Assembly (NCBI RefSeq): GCF_900101395.1
Contig: NZ_FMZO01000004.1
Span: 1 to 64,000, forward strand
Source of the DNA: Niabella drilacis
Lineage (GTDB): Bacteria; Bacteroidota; Bacteroidia; Chitinophagales; Chitinophagaceae
DNA length: 64,000 nt
Direction of reading: 5' to 3'
Both the position numbers and the translations under genes were made by a program. The notes under the pieces are model-generated. The model saw nothing but the letters and a program-made list of their open reading frames with translations. It did not search any database and was not told the DNA's origin. Positions 34,964-43,146 of this stretch are shown one piece after another (the first letter of the stretch is position 1; every line of letters begins with the position of its first letter).

Positions 34964-35947
34964 ATGGAGACAACAGATTTTCTAATCCGCTTTCAGCCAC
35001 CTGGCAACAATACAGCTACGGCTATCCGCAGACCCGGGCCTGCACCCATTGGCACGTTTTGTCTGCCTTATGCCCGGCAGGAGCTGCTGCAATGGGCAAC
35101 GGATAATTTTGTATTCCAGCAATTTTACGCCGGAAGTGATTTTGCCATAGCAACCATTGATATTAATGTAACAGAGCATACCGTTCTGGAGCTGCAATGT
35201 ACCAAGGCCTTTAATGGGCTGCAGTACACGTTGGATGGCTATGCTTTTGCCTGGCTGGCAGGTTACGGTCACCTGTGCCTTTTTAAGGATACCTATACAT
35301 TGCAATATGTGCCGGAGGAGTGGCACCGGTTGTTTTTGCCCAGGGGAGTGTACCGCTTCTTTTACATGGACCCAGGAAAACTGCTGGCCAACCTGGCACC
35401 CGATCATCCGCCGGTGCAAAAAATAGTATTACTGAAGAATGCCCAGGCCCCCTCCGGCCGGTTCATCACCCGGCTGCCAGCCACTGAAACTGTACGTCGG
35501 CTGATCCGCAATTTTGAGAAACTGCCTGATGCCAACGGACATACGGCACTACTGGCCGCCGGTTTTATCAACGAGCTTACCCACTGCTATCACCGGCAGG
35601 TAAAGTACCCGGCAGCCGGCTTTGCCACACCGGAATTACTGAACGTATTTATCACGAATAGCCTTCAACTACCGGAACCGCAATTTTTCAGCCGTCTGAA
35701 AGAGCTCTTTTTTATTTCCCCTGCCACGCTGGAACGCTATTGGCGTCGGCGTTACCAAACAAGTTTTCGTGGCACTGTAAGCAGGATACGTATGTTGTTT
35801 GCGCTGTACCTGCTGGTAGTGGAAGGCTACAATGTCAGCAAAGTTGCTACCCGTTTAGGTTATCTGAACCCATCAGATTTTAGCCGGCAGTTTAAAAGGC
35901 AGCTCGGCTTTCCGCCGGCAGAAGCGCTGCGTCATGTTCGCTTTTAA
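34964..35947 (+). CDS. AraC-family transcriptional regulator
   Basis: A 327-residue protein. The C-terminal region (about 225-325) has the two helix-turn-helix units of AraC regulators, ending with NVSKVATRLGYLNPSDFSRQFKRQLGFPPAEAL. The N-terminal 200 residues form a beta-rich sensing domain (FRIDPG- and LTFPRGVYRFF-like strands) with no family assigned. The ATG at 34964 is preferred over a TTG at 34931 because a TAAATTTTG box lies immediately before it. It is 50 nt after the response regulator, and the two probably belong to one signalling block. Confidence 0.87.
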   Translation: METTDFLIRFQPPGNNTATAIRRPGPAPIGTFCLPYARQELLQWATDNFVFQQFYAGSDFAIATIDINVTEHTVLELQCTKAFNGLQYTLDGYAFAWLAGYGHLCLFKDTYTLQYVPEEWHRLFLPRGVYRFFYMDPGKLLANLAPDHPPVQKIVLLKNAQAPSGRFITRLPATETVRRLIRNFEKLPDANGHTALLAAGFINELTHCYHRQVKYPAAGFATPELLNVFITNSLQLPEPQFFSRLKELFFISPATLERYWRRRYQTSFRGTVSRIRMLFALYLLVVEGYNVSKVATRLGYLNPSDFSRQFKRQLGFPPAEALRHVRF

Positions 35948-36333
35948 AAAACAATTATATCCATGCACGAATCAACATAAAAGGCCTTTTTGGCAAAAAA
36001 AATGACGACCCGCCCTATGGGATCCGCCTTTTTCAAACTCCATCTTTGTACTGAACATGCTGCCATTATAACCAACACGTTGGGATCCTATATATGCTCA
36101 GCTCGTAAAAGGATTATAAGGGTGCCGCAACGCCACCCAAAACAGCATTGTTTCTGAAATGAAAAAGCATGACCGATTCCCTCACATATTATGTTCCTTC
36201 CCCGAAGAGCTGCAATCAATGCAACCCGGGGCACTTACGAAGAAAGGGTATGCTGTTATTGCGCTAACGGCATACCCTGTAAAGACTCTTATTGTTTTAT
36301 CAATACTTATTTTTCATTATAAAATTACAAGAA
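35948..36333 (+). other. Long leader region of the small secreted protein gene
   Basis: 386 nt with no convincing gene. A near-consensus -7 box CATCTTTG (36041-36048) suggests a transcript start near 36054, so the gene at 36334 would have a leader of about 280 nt, long for this organism. The leader holds the strong hairpin at 36245-36278. A 65-codon frame (36159-36356) runs across that hairpin and into the next gene and is probably not translated. Confidence 0.45.
36245..36278 (+). terminator. Strong hairpin, terminator or attenuator
   Basis: AGGGTATGC (36245-36253) pairs perfectly with GCATACCCT (36270-36278). Inside it GTTA pairs with TAAC around the loop TTGCGC. A U-rich stretch follows after about 10 nt. 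It lies 56 nt before the start of the small secreted protein gene, so it may attenuate that gene or end a short leader RNA. Confidence 0.55.
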
Positions 36334-36771
36334 ATGAATACGAAAAGAAGTCATAAGACTATAAAATTCATACTGCCAATATTGGCTTTGGCGTTCGCTG
36401 TTGGTATCGCATTTGCCTTTACAGGTACACAAACCCCGGTTAAGACCAAACTGCTGGATGCAACACTGCATTTCAACTATACGGCGCCGGGAGGGGACTA
36501 TTCACCCGCCGCAGTTAGAACAAGAGCAAATTGGACGGTCACTACCGCACCGAATTGCGAAACCAATTTTGACAACGATGCTTGTTCTTTTTCAATAACA
36601 GTGCCGGACGCAGATAAAAACTCCTATTTAAGCGGCAGTAATCCAAGTTTAAAGGCATCCATTCAGACATCTGGCACCTCAACTGATGCGTATGTCACAA
36701 ATATTGTGGATAGTACTTTGAGTACCCCGCTGGACCTGACCTCAACGATCAGCAATAAACTCCAGCCTTAA
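36334..36771 (+). CDS. Small secreted protein, DUF6520-like
   Basis: A 145-residue protein starting MNTKRSHKTIKFILPILALAFAVGIAFAF, a signal peptide of the shape seen in DUF6520 proteins. The mature part is polar, Thr/Ser/Asp-rich, with an opening TGTQTPVKTKLLDATLHFNY, and contains two cysteines (NCETNFDNDACSF) that could form a disulfide. Probably secreted or surface-exposed; function unknown. The ATG at 36334 was chosen over upstream codons because it gives a normal signal peptide. A strong terminator follows directly, so it is expressed alone. Confidence 0.7.
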   Translation: MNTKRSHKTIKFILPILALAFAVGIAFAFTGTQTPVKTKLLDATLHFNYTAPGGDYSPAAVRTRANWTVTTAPNCETNFDNDACSFSITVPDADKNSYLSGSNPSLKASIQTSGTSTDAYVTNIVDSTLSTPLDLTSTISNKLQP

Positions 36772-36780
36772 ATTACCAGC

Positions 36781-36814
36781 GGCCATCTTAATTTTTAAGA
36801 TGGCCCTTTTTTTT
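36781..36814 (+). terminator. Intrinsic terminator
   Basis: GGCCATCTTAA (36781-36791) pairs perfectly with TTAAGATGGCC (36795-36805) around TTT, followed by a C and eight T (36807-36814). Textbook rho-independent terminator, 9 nt after the small secreted protein gene. Confidence 0.92.
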
Positions 36815-36857
36815 ACGATATTTGCAGCTTACTGTTGTAAAAATAGCAATTTATACC

Positions 36858-37781
36858 ATGAAGAAAGTAGATCCCCGCTTTGAAAAGTTTGCAAACAAAA
36901 AAAGCAACGCCGCCATAAAAGAGGCCTTTAAACAGGAAAAAAGAAAATATAAAAAGGAACGTGCCGCTTTTTTTGAACAGAAAAAAGCCGAGGCTGCAGC
37001 AAAAGCTACCCAGGCTGCGGCAGCGCCCAAAATTGAGCGGAAAGTGGCTCCTGCAGAGCAGATGCCATTGAATAAATACCTGGCCCACAGCGGCGTTTGC
37101 TCCCGCCGGGATGCAGTAGCTTTTATCAAAGAGGGAAAAGTGAAGGTGAACACTACCGTAGTCATAGAACCGGGTTATAAAGTACAGCCGGCTGATGTAA
37201 TTACACTGAACAATAAAAAGATAACGCCGGCTAAAAACCTGGTCTACATCCTGCTGAACAAGCCCAAGGATTATATTACCACTACCGATGATCCGCAAAA
37301 GAGGAAAACGGTGCTGGATCTTATAAGAACGGCCACCACCGAACGTGTTTACCCCGTGGGCCGGTTAGACAGGAATACCTCCGGTGTACTGCTCATTACA
37401 AACGACGGGGAACTGGCGCAGCAACTGACGCACCCCAGTAATGAAGTGAAAAAGATCTATGCCGCTACATTAAACAGGCCTCTTGAAAAGAAAGATTTTG
37501 ATAAAATATTGAAGGGGGTGGTACTGGAAGACGGGCCGGCTCCCGTGGATGTACTGGCGTATTCCGACCTAAAGGATAAAACCCAGGTGGGTATTGAAAT
37601 ACACAATGGCCGGAACCGTATTGTGCGCCGTATTTTTGAATCGGTAGGATACGAGGTAAAGCACCTGGACCGGGTCATGTTTGGCGGGCTTACTAAAAAG
37701 AACGTTGAACGCGGGAAGTTCCGTTTTCTGACAGAAAAAGAGGTTCGGAATCTTAAATTTTTTGGCAAGGGGAAAAAATAG
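36858..37781 (+). CDS. RluB-family 23S rRNA pseudouridine synthase
   Basis: A 307-residue enzyme: a Lys/Ala/Glu-rich N-terminal extension (about 1-65), an S4 RNA-binding domain (MPLNKYLAHSGVCSRRDAVAFIKEGKVKVN), then a pseudouridine synthase domain with the catalytic Asp in YPVGRLDRNTSGVLL (about residue 171). By family it would modify 23S rRNA (RluB, position 2605 in E. coli) or a related site. The highly charged extension is common in Bacteroidota. The ATG at 36858 gives the family-like start. It is 18 nt before a second pseudouridine synthase gene. Confidence 0.88.
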   Translation: MKKVDPRFEKFANKKSNAAIKEAFKQEKRKYKKERAAFFEQKKAEAAAKATQAAAAPKIERKVAPAEQMPLNKYLAHSGVCSRRDAVAFIKEGKVKVNTTVVIEPGYKVQPADVITLNNKKITPAKNLVYILLNKPKDYITTTDDPQKRKTVLDLIRTATTERVYPVGRLDRNTSGVLLITNDGELAQQLTHPSNEVKKIYAATLNRPLEKKDFDKILKGVVLEDGPAPVDVLAYSDLKDKTQVGIEIHNGRNRIVRRIFESVGYEVKHLDRVMFGGLTKKNVERGKFRFLTEKEVRNLKFFGKGKK

Positions 37782-37799
37782 CCCCACTTAGGAATAAAA

Positions 37800-38519
37800 A
37801 TGAAGCCGCAGGATTTAATAGTTTTTGAAGATGATGACCTGGTGGCCCTTAATAAACCATCGGGGCTGCTTTCGATCCCCGACAGGGCCGGGAAGGATCC
37901 CTCGCTTAAAGAGTTGCTGCAGCAGGTATATCCCGCTGTCTTTACCATACACCGGCTGGATCGTGAAACCAGCGGACTGATCCTTTTTGCAAAGAACGCG
38001 GAGGCGCATAAACATTTCAGTCAGCAGTTTGAGGGCCGGAAAACTGTAAAGATCTATAACGGGCTGGTGATGGGGTCGGTTCCGGAGCTATCCGGGAGCA
38101 TTGATGCGCCTATTGCAGAAAATATGGTCAAACGCGGTACGATGCTCATTCACCGCCGGGGGAAGCAGGCGCTCACCGATTTTAACGTGCTGAAGGATTT
38201 TAAGATATATAGCTGGATGGAATTCCGGATCCACACGGGCAGAACGCACCAGATCCGGATCCATGCCAAAGAGATAGGCCACCCGCTGGCTGTAGATACG
38301 ATCTATGGCGATGGAAAGCCCCTGTACCTGTCCTCGTTCAAGCCAAAATTCAACCTGTCGAAAGAACATCTGGAGGAGCGCCCGCTGCTGAACCGGCTGG
38401 CCCTGCATGCATCCCGGTTAAAGATCGAGGCGCCGGAAGGGCATTGGCTGGAGCTGGAGGCGCCGCTGCATAAGGACCTGAAGGCGACCCTGCAGCAACT
38501 GGAAAAGATGAAAAAATAA
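37800..38519 (+). CDS. RluA-family pseudouridine synthase
   Basis: A 239-residue RluA-type enzyme without an S4 domain. The catalytic Asp is D54 in HRLDRETSG. GRTHQIRIHAKEIGHPLAVDTIYG (about 147-170) is the second signature. The substrate RNA (tRNA or rRNA) is not predictable from this alone. It follows the RluB-type gene by 18 nt, so the two are probably co-transcribed. Its TAA (38517-38519) directly abuts the complement of the stop of the convergent glycosyltransferase gene, with no spacer. Confidence 0.88.
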   Translation: MKPQDLIVFEDDDLVALNKPSGLLSIPDRAGKDPSLKELLQQVYPAVFTIHRLDRETSGLILFAKNAEAHKHFSQQFEGRKTVKIYNGLVMGSVPELSGSIDAPIAENMVKRGTMLIHRRGKQALTDFNVLKDFKIYSWMEFRIHTGRTHQIRIHAKEIGHPLAVDTIYGDGKPLYLSSFKPKFNLSKEHLEERPLLNRLALHASRLKIEAPEGHWLELEAPLHKDLKATLQQLEKMKK

Positions 38520-39587
38520 CTATTTCAGCAAAAAATGATATAGTTTGTCTGCCTCTGACGGATAGTCAAAGAACGGGAGTTTATTAAACGCCTCCCCGAA
38601 AGAACCTGGTAATGAGGTATTCCTGCTTATGTTGTTCAAAATGGCCATCAGGTCTTCCTGGTTTTCGTAATAAAGGGAAACCGTAACCAGGTCCGTATTG
38701 ATCTTATAAGCGGCAGGCAGCAACAGGGGTTTGCGGTAACCATAAGCCAGGTGATAGGCGCCGGATACACGGGTTTTGCCATAAACCGTATCTTCCTTTC
38801 CTTTTACCAGGGGCAGGATATAGTCTGCCGCGGCAATATAACGGTGAAAGGTATCATAGCCAACATATTCTTTAAAACAGATGATCCGGGGCTCTTTTTC
38901 ATTGATCTGGTGTACCAGTGTTTCAATTGCTGTTTCTGTGCTTTGAAGATTGCCCAGGAAGATCAGTTTTATATTTACAGGCAACCCTTTTTCGTGGATC
39001 TGTTGCAGCAGGGGAATAAAATCCTTTCTTTTGGAACTTACGACGCCCGGTACAACAATCCATCGTTCGCCCGGCAGTTTCCCGCGGATGGCTATAGGTT
39101 CGGGTTGCGGAAAATAGACGGGAAAAAAAGGGAAAAGCCGGTCGTGAGGGAAGCGTTCTACCGCGTTCAGAATAAAGTTGCCGAATACAATATACTTTTT
39201 TATCCGGAAGGGATACACGTATTTAAACGTAAGACTCCTGCCAAGCTTTTGCGCATCGTGAATGATGCCGGTAATGTTCATTTTGGGAAGCAATAGAAGC
39301 ATCTTTCTTACAGCTTTGCTTTCTACCGTGCCAAAAATGATCAGTTCTATTTGATATTGTTTTACAATGCTTCTGATCCGGCGCGCCATTGCAAACCAGT
39401 TTCCGGTGCCTTTTAGATCATCAGGGGCAAAAAAGCAATGGCTATAGCAATGGGTGTCTTTTACCAAAGGCTTTAACCCCTCGTTGCATAAGAAAAACAC
39501 TTCCGCATTTTTTTGTTTTAAAAAATGAACCAGCGTATATATATTCTCCAGATGAGACCCTCCCAGTTCAATAATTAAAACCTTCAT
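38520..39587 (-). CDS. Putative glycosyltransferase (GT-B fold)
   Basis: A 355-residue cytoplasmic protein opening MKVLIIELGGSHLENIYTLVHFLKQK, a GT-B-type first strand and loop. A second Rossmann-like half begins near residue 175 (ERWIVVPGVVSSKRKDFIPLLQQI), with LIFLGNLQSTE and a nucleotide-sugar-contact-like segment AADYILPLVKGKEDTVYG. It is more diverged than its neighbour, so the assignment rests on overall pattern. It lies 7 nt after the GT4-type gene and likely works on the same glycan. Confidence 0.65.
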   Translation of the reverse strand: MKVLIIELGGSHLENIYTLVHFLKQKNAEVFFLCNEGLKPLVKDTHCYSHCFFAPDDLKGTGNWFAMARRIRSIVKQYQIELIIFGTVESKAVRKMLLLLPKMNITGIIHDAQKLGRSLTFKYVYPFRIKKYIVFGNFILNAVERFPHDRLFPFFPVYFPQPEPIAIRGKLPGERWIVVPGVVSSKRKDFIPLLQQIHEKGLPVNIKLIFLGNLQSTETAIETLVHQINEKEPRIICFKEYVGYDTFHRYIAAADYILPLVKGKEDTVYGKTRVSGAYHLAYGYRKPLLLPAAYKINTDLVTVSLYYENQEDLMAILNNISRNTSLPGSFGEAFNKLPFFDYPSEADKLYHFLLK

Positions 39588-39594
39588 AAATGTG

Positions 39595-40647
39595 TTACAG
39601 GATTTCTTTGTATAGTTCTTTGTACTGCCGGGCCGTATCTGCCCAGTTAAACTGCCTGGCCCAGTTGATCAGTTCCTGGCTTTTTCCATTGATCTCGTTT
39701 AATTGCTGCAGGTATCCCGCTGCCACGGTGCTGATATAGTCCGGGTCAAAATTATCCAGGTACAGGGCGTGAGGCCCTCCTATTTCAGGCAATGAAGTGT
39801 GTTTTGACAACAGGACCTGTTTTCCCATTTGCATGGCTTCTACTACCGGCAGGCCGTACCCTTCGGCAACAGAAGGAAAGCAAAACAGGACCGAGTTCTT
39901 AATAAGCCAGTATTTTTCGGTTTCGGGTACCGGGCCTATCAGCCGTACCCGGTCGGCAACACCCTGTTTTGCCGCATTGGAAAGGATTTCCCGCCGGTAC
40001 TGTTCGTCCTGGTTTACACCAGCAATTACCAGGTGGCAATCATTGTTTTTAAGCAATGCCGTCAGTACATGAAAGTTCTTTTTGGAAGCAATGGTTCCCA
40101 CACTAAAGAAAAAAGGTGTGCTGAAATCACCCGCCGGTTTTTTGAGCTCTTTGGGAATATTGGCGCCTCCGTTATAGATAACGTGCACCGGTTTTCCGCC
40201 CAGCCTCAGGTGTTGCTCCATTTCCGTTTTTACAAAATGGGAAATGGCCACTAATCCGTCTGCCTTATCAACCAGCTGCTGGGTGCGCGCCATGTATTTC
40301 CTTTTTTTGGCATTGGTTTTACGTTCGTGAAGGAAATTGAGATCGTGTATGGTAGCCAGCAGTTTCAAACCGTTTTTCTTCAACGGGAGATAGCTGCTGC
40401 CCTGGTAGGTACAATGCCATAGCCGGCAATGAGAAAGACGACTCCTTAAAAACTTATCGGAAATTTTATGGACCAGGTATTTGTATTCGGGCCCGAAGAA
40501 CCCCCTGTATTTTTCAGGAGTATAAAAAGTAAGCATGTCACCCGGCACTCCCTGGGATATCAATCCCCCGCCCAGTTCCTTGCAGAAATGATACAACCCG
40601 GTGTACGGATATTTCATTCGCTCACAATCTAAAATAATATTATCCAT
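39595..40647 (-). CDS. GT4-type glycosyltransferase
   Basis: A 350-residue GT-B glycosyltransferase. The C-terminal half has FFFSVGTIASKKNFHVLTALL, HLVIAGVNQDEQYRREI, and the donor-binding motif CFPSVAEGYGLPVVEAMQMGKQVLLS with the family E-x7-E. Its sugar donor and acceptor are unknown; context suggests cell-surface polysaccharide or lipid glycosylation. Its start codon overlaps the end of meaB by 8 nt, and the next glycosyltransferase gene follows after 7 nt. Confidence 0.85.
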   Translation of the reverse strand: MDNIILDCERMKYPYTGLYHFCKELGGGLISQGVPGDMLTFYTPEKYRGFFGPEYKYLVHKISDKFLRSRLSHCRLWHCTYQGSSYLPLKKNGLKLLATIHDLNFLHERKTNAKKRKYMARTQQLVDKADGLVAISHFVKTEMEQHLRLGGKPVHVIYNGGANIPKELKKPAGDFSTPFFFSVGTIASKKNFHVLTALLKNNDCHLVIAGVNQDEQYRREILSNAAKQGVADRVRLIGPVPETEKYWLIKNSVLFCFPSVAEGYGLPVVEAMQMGKQVLLSKHTSLPEIGGPHALYLDNFDPDYISTVAAGYLQQLNEINGKSQELINWARQFNWADTARQYKELYKEIL

Positions 40648-41557
40648 TCAAGTTTTTGGTGTATTGCTCCATTACAAACTTATACAAATTAAATGGTCCT
40701 GATTTTAAATTTTCAGTTATCTCCAGCTTTAGTTTTGATTTATCAATCCCTTTCATTCGTTCTTTTTGGATCAGGTGGTACGCTTTTTCTGCCAAAAGCC
40801 AGCTTCTCTGTTCTTTTTGTGCGGCGGATAGTTCCTTTTTTTGAATGGCTTCATATAGGCGATCTATACCCGTTCCTTCCGTTGCCACTGTTGGCAATAC
40901 GGGGATCAGTTCTTTTGTGCGGGCAAATACGGGAGCCAGCATTTGCCGCAGGTTCTTTATAAAAAGATCCGCACCAGGCCGGTCACTTTTATTAACCACA
41001 AAAATATCCGCTATTTCCATTAACCCGGTTTTCATGGTCTGCACTTCGTCTCCCGCCTCCGGCACCAGCACCACTACGGTCACATCTGCCAGCCCGGCAA
41101 TTTCAATCTCGCTTTGCCCTACGCCAACCGTTTCCACGATAATGAGGTCAAACGGCGCGGCTTTAAGCAGGTCGGTGATTTCGATGATCTTAGGATTGAG
41201 CCCTCCCATTGCGCCCCGGCTGGCAAGGGACCGGATAAAGACCTGGTTGCTGAGGTACCACCGGCTCAAACGGATGCGGTCGCCCAGGAGTGCTCCAAAA
41301 TGAAAAGGAGATGAAGGGTCAACGCAAATAACGGCTACCTTTTTTCCCTGCTGCACCGCCAGGCTCACCAATGCATCGGTTAAAGTGCTTTTCCCGGCAC
41401 CGGGAGGACCGGTGATACCCACCACCGGAAGCATATGCCGGGGCAGTTGCTCCAGGAAAGCCATATAGCCTTCCTGCTCATTCTCCACAAGGCTGATCGC
41501 GCGTGCCAGCGCTTTTACAGCACCCTGTGTTACCCCGGCTGATAGCGAATTCCACAT
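40640..41557 (-). CDS. meaB: MeaB-type GTPase chaperone
   Basis: A 305-residue G3E-family GTPase. The P-loop GPPGAGKST is at about 50-58. Walker B/switch regions include CVDPSSPFHFGALLGDRIRL, VIVETVGVGQSE and the VNKSDRPG base-recognition motif (about 190-196). MeaB guards and reloads adenosylcobalamin on methylmalonyl-CoA mutase. No mutase gene is in this window; the downstream neighbours are two glycosyltransferases, overlapped by 8 nt, an unusual partnership that may only reflect compact gene order. Confidence 0.9.
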   Translation of the reverse strand: MWNSLSAGVTQGAVKALARAISLVENEQEGYMAFLEQLPRHMLPVVGITGPPGAGKSTLTDALVSLAVQQGKKVAVICVDPSSPFHFGALLGDRIRLSRWYLSNQVFIRSLASRGAMGGLNPKIIEITDLLKAAPFDLIIVETVGVGQSEIEIAGLADVTVVVLVPEAGDEVQTMKTGLMEIADIFVVNKSDRPGADLFIKNLRQMLAPVFARTKELIPVLPTVATEGTGIDRLYEAIQKKELSAAQKEQRSWLLAEKAYHLIQKERMKGIDKSKLKLEITENLKSGPFNLYKFVMEQYTKNLNG

Positions 41558-41646
41558 AGGATGCTAAAATACGGAAGAAATAGCAGCTGATCTGCCGCTG
41601 TGCTGATCAAAATACCTGGTTCCCGGCCTCAAACGTCAAACTTTTT

Positions 41647-41654
41647 TACCTTTG
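41647..41654 (+). promoter_or_regulatory. -7 promoter box touching the start of the Lon-N gene
   Basis: TACCTTTG ends 3 nt before the ATG at 41658, so the transcript would start at or within the start codon (leaderless). It also rules out the in-frame TTG at 41652, which is part of the box itself. Confidence 0.55.
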
Positions 41655-41657
41655 GGT

Positions 41658-42296
41658 ATGACCAATTTCATTCCCATATTCCCGTTATCGGTTGTTGTGT
41701 TCCCGGAGGAGCAGCTGAACCTGCATATTTTTGAGCCTCGGTATATGCAATTGATCCGGGAAACTGCTGCTAGCCAAAAACCATTCGGGATCCCGGTAGT
41801 GGTAGATAACCGGCTGCAGGAGTGGGGCGCCCTGGTATACCTGGAGGAAATTGTGCGGGTTGATGAAAAGGGGGCAATGGATATCCGGACCCGGGGTGGT
41901 GACCTGTTCCGCATCCTGGAAGTGATCCGCGATATTCCGGAAAAACTGTACTCTGGGGCTATTGTCAATTATCCGGAGAACGACCGGAACGGAGACCCCG
42001 GAATAATGCGGCAACTTGTACAACAGATGCGCACCCTGCACGACTATCTTGAGGTGAAAAAAGCATTCCGGAAGGATGACCACCTGTTAACCGCCTACGA
42101 TATTGCCCATCACTCCGGCCTGACAATTTATGAAGAGTACGAATTCCTGCAGCTGACCCGGGAGCGGCAGCGCCAGGAGTATTTAAAACGGCATTTTGAA
42201 AAAACGTTGCCGGTTTTCGAAAAAATGGACCATTTAAAGCAGCGGATAAGGATGAATGGCCATTTCAGGGCCCTCGACGGATTTGATATAAAATAA
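41658..42296 (+). CDS. Lon N-terminal-domain (LON substrate-binding) protein
   Basis: A 212-residue stand-alone LON domain: IPIFPLSVVVFPEEQLNLHIFEPRYMQLIRE opens the protein, then GIPVVV and VDEKGAMDIRTRGGDLFRILE. The C-terminal helical part ends near FRALDGFDIK. It lacks AAA and protease domains, so it is not a Lon protease. Such proteins may bind substrates or act with other proteases; function unknown. Divergent from meaB and upstream of coaX. Confidence 0.85.
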   Translation: MTNFIPIFPLSVVVFPEEQLNLHIFEPRYMQLIRETAASQKPFGIPVVVDNRLQEWGALVYLEEIVRVDEKGAMDIRTRGGDLFRILEVIRDIPEKLYSGAIVNYPENDRNGDPGIMRQLVQQMRTLHDYLEVKKAFRKDDHLLTAYDIAHHSGLTIYEEYEFLQLTRERQRQEYLKRHFEKTLPVFEKMDHLKQRIRMNGHFRALDGFDIK

Positions 42297-42398
42297 TGAT
42301 CGTAAGGTGGAAAGCGGCCCCGGCGAATAGCGGGCCCGGAAACCTGGATTTACAAGAAAGCGGGAAAAAGTTGCCGATTTTTTATTTACTTGCATCAT

Positions 42399-43127
42399 AT
42401 GTCTACCACACTTTGTTTCGATTTTGGGAATACCAGGAAAAAAGTTGCTGTATTTCAGGAAAAAGAGATCGTCAAAACGCTTGTATTACAGGACGACACC
42501 ACGGCAACCATCCGGTCCCTGGTTGAAGCTTACAAACCGGCAAAGTCGATCTTATCATCTGTTATCAGTCACAATGCCGAAATAGAGACGGTTTTAAAGG
42601 ATACCACCCGCTTTCACTTATTAAATCACCTGTCGCGGCTGCCGATCACTACTCCCGTTGGCAAGCCCGAAACGATCGGATCCGACCGGCTGGCCATTGC
42701 TTCCGGCGGCGTGCATTTTTACCCCGGTAAAAACCTGCTTTTGATAGGTTTGGGTACCTGCATTACGCTCAATTTTGTAAATAAATACAGCGAGCTGGTG
42801 GGCGGATCCATTTCCCCGGGACTGGAAATGCGCCTTAAATCGATGCAATATTACACGGCCAAATTGCCCCTTATTGCACCCAAATCGGACGTGCCCCTGT
42901 TGGGTTATGATACGGAAACCAATATTCTTTCCGGGGTGATCCTGGGAATGGCCTATGAGCTGGATGGTTTTATTGCTGCTTACGAGGAGAAATTCGACAA
43001 CTTTAACGTGGTATTAACCGGCGGAGATATGCAACATTTGGCATCACACCTGAAAAGCAGGATATTTGCCGACCCTGAATTAATATTTAAAGGCCTATAT
43101 GCTATTAGTGAAGTTAACAACGCTTAG
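42399..43127 (+). CDS. coaX: Type III pantothenate kinase
   Basis: A 242-residue ASKHA-fold kinase that phosphorylates pantothenate in the first step of CoA synthesis. The phosphate-binding motif LCFDFGNTRKK is at residues 5-15. Further motifs are GSDRLAIASGGVHFYPGKNLLLIGLGTCIT and GGSISPGLEMRLKSM, with the late TGGD loop. Length and motifs are normal for CoaX. The ATG at 42399 was chosen over the TTG at 42390. The gene begins the coaX-OMP-lptC series. Confidence 0.93.
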   Translation: MSTTLCFDFGNTRKKVAVFQEKEIVKTLVLQDDTTATIRSLVEAYKPAKSILSSVISHNAEIETVLKDTTRFHLLNHLSRLPITTPVGKPETIGSDRLAIASGGVHFYPGKNLLLIGLGTCITLNFVNKYSELVGGSISPGLEMRLKSMQYYTAKLPLIAPKSDVPLLGYDTETNILSGVILGMAYELDGFIAAYEEKFDNFNVVLTGGDMQHLASHLKSRIFADPELIFKGLYAISEVNNA

Positions 43128-43133
43128 AAAATT

Positions 43134-43143
43134 AGACGCGTCT
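43134..43143. promoter_or_regulatory. 10-bp palindrome AGACGCGTCT, copy 1
   Basis: Perfect palindrome 3 nt before the ATG of the outer-membrane protein gene. The same 10-mer occurs at 48556-48565 before the seven-gene operon. The two sites share an 11-bp core (CAGACGCGTCT, on opposite strands). It might be a regulator-binding site or a short repeat. Confidence 0.3.
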
Positions 43144-43146
43144 GTG

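Noticed and set aside
36159-36356. 65-codon frame before the small secreted protein
   Set aside because: Crosses a strong hairpin and overlaps the start of the next gene; looks like leader RNA.
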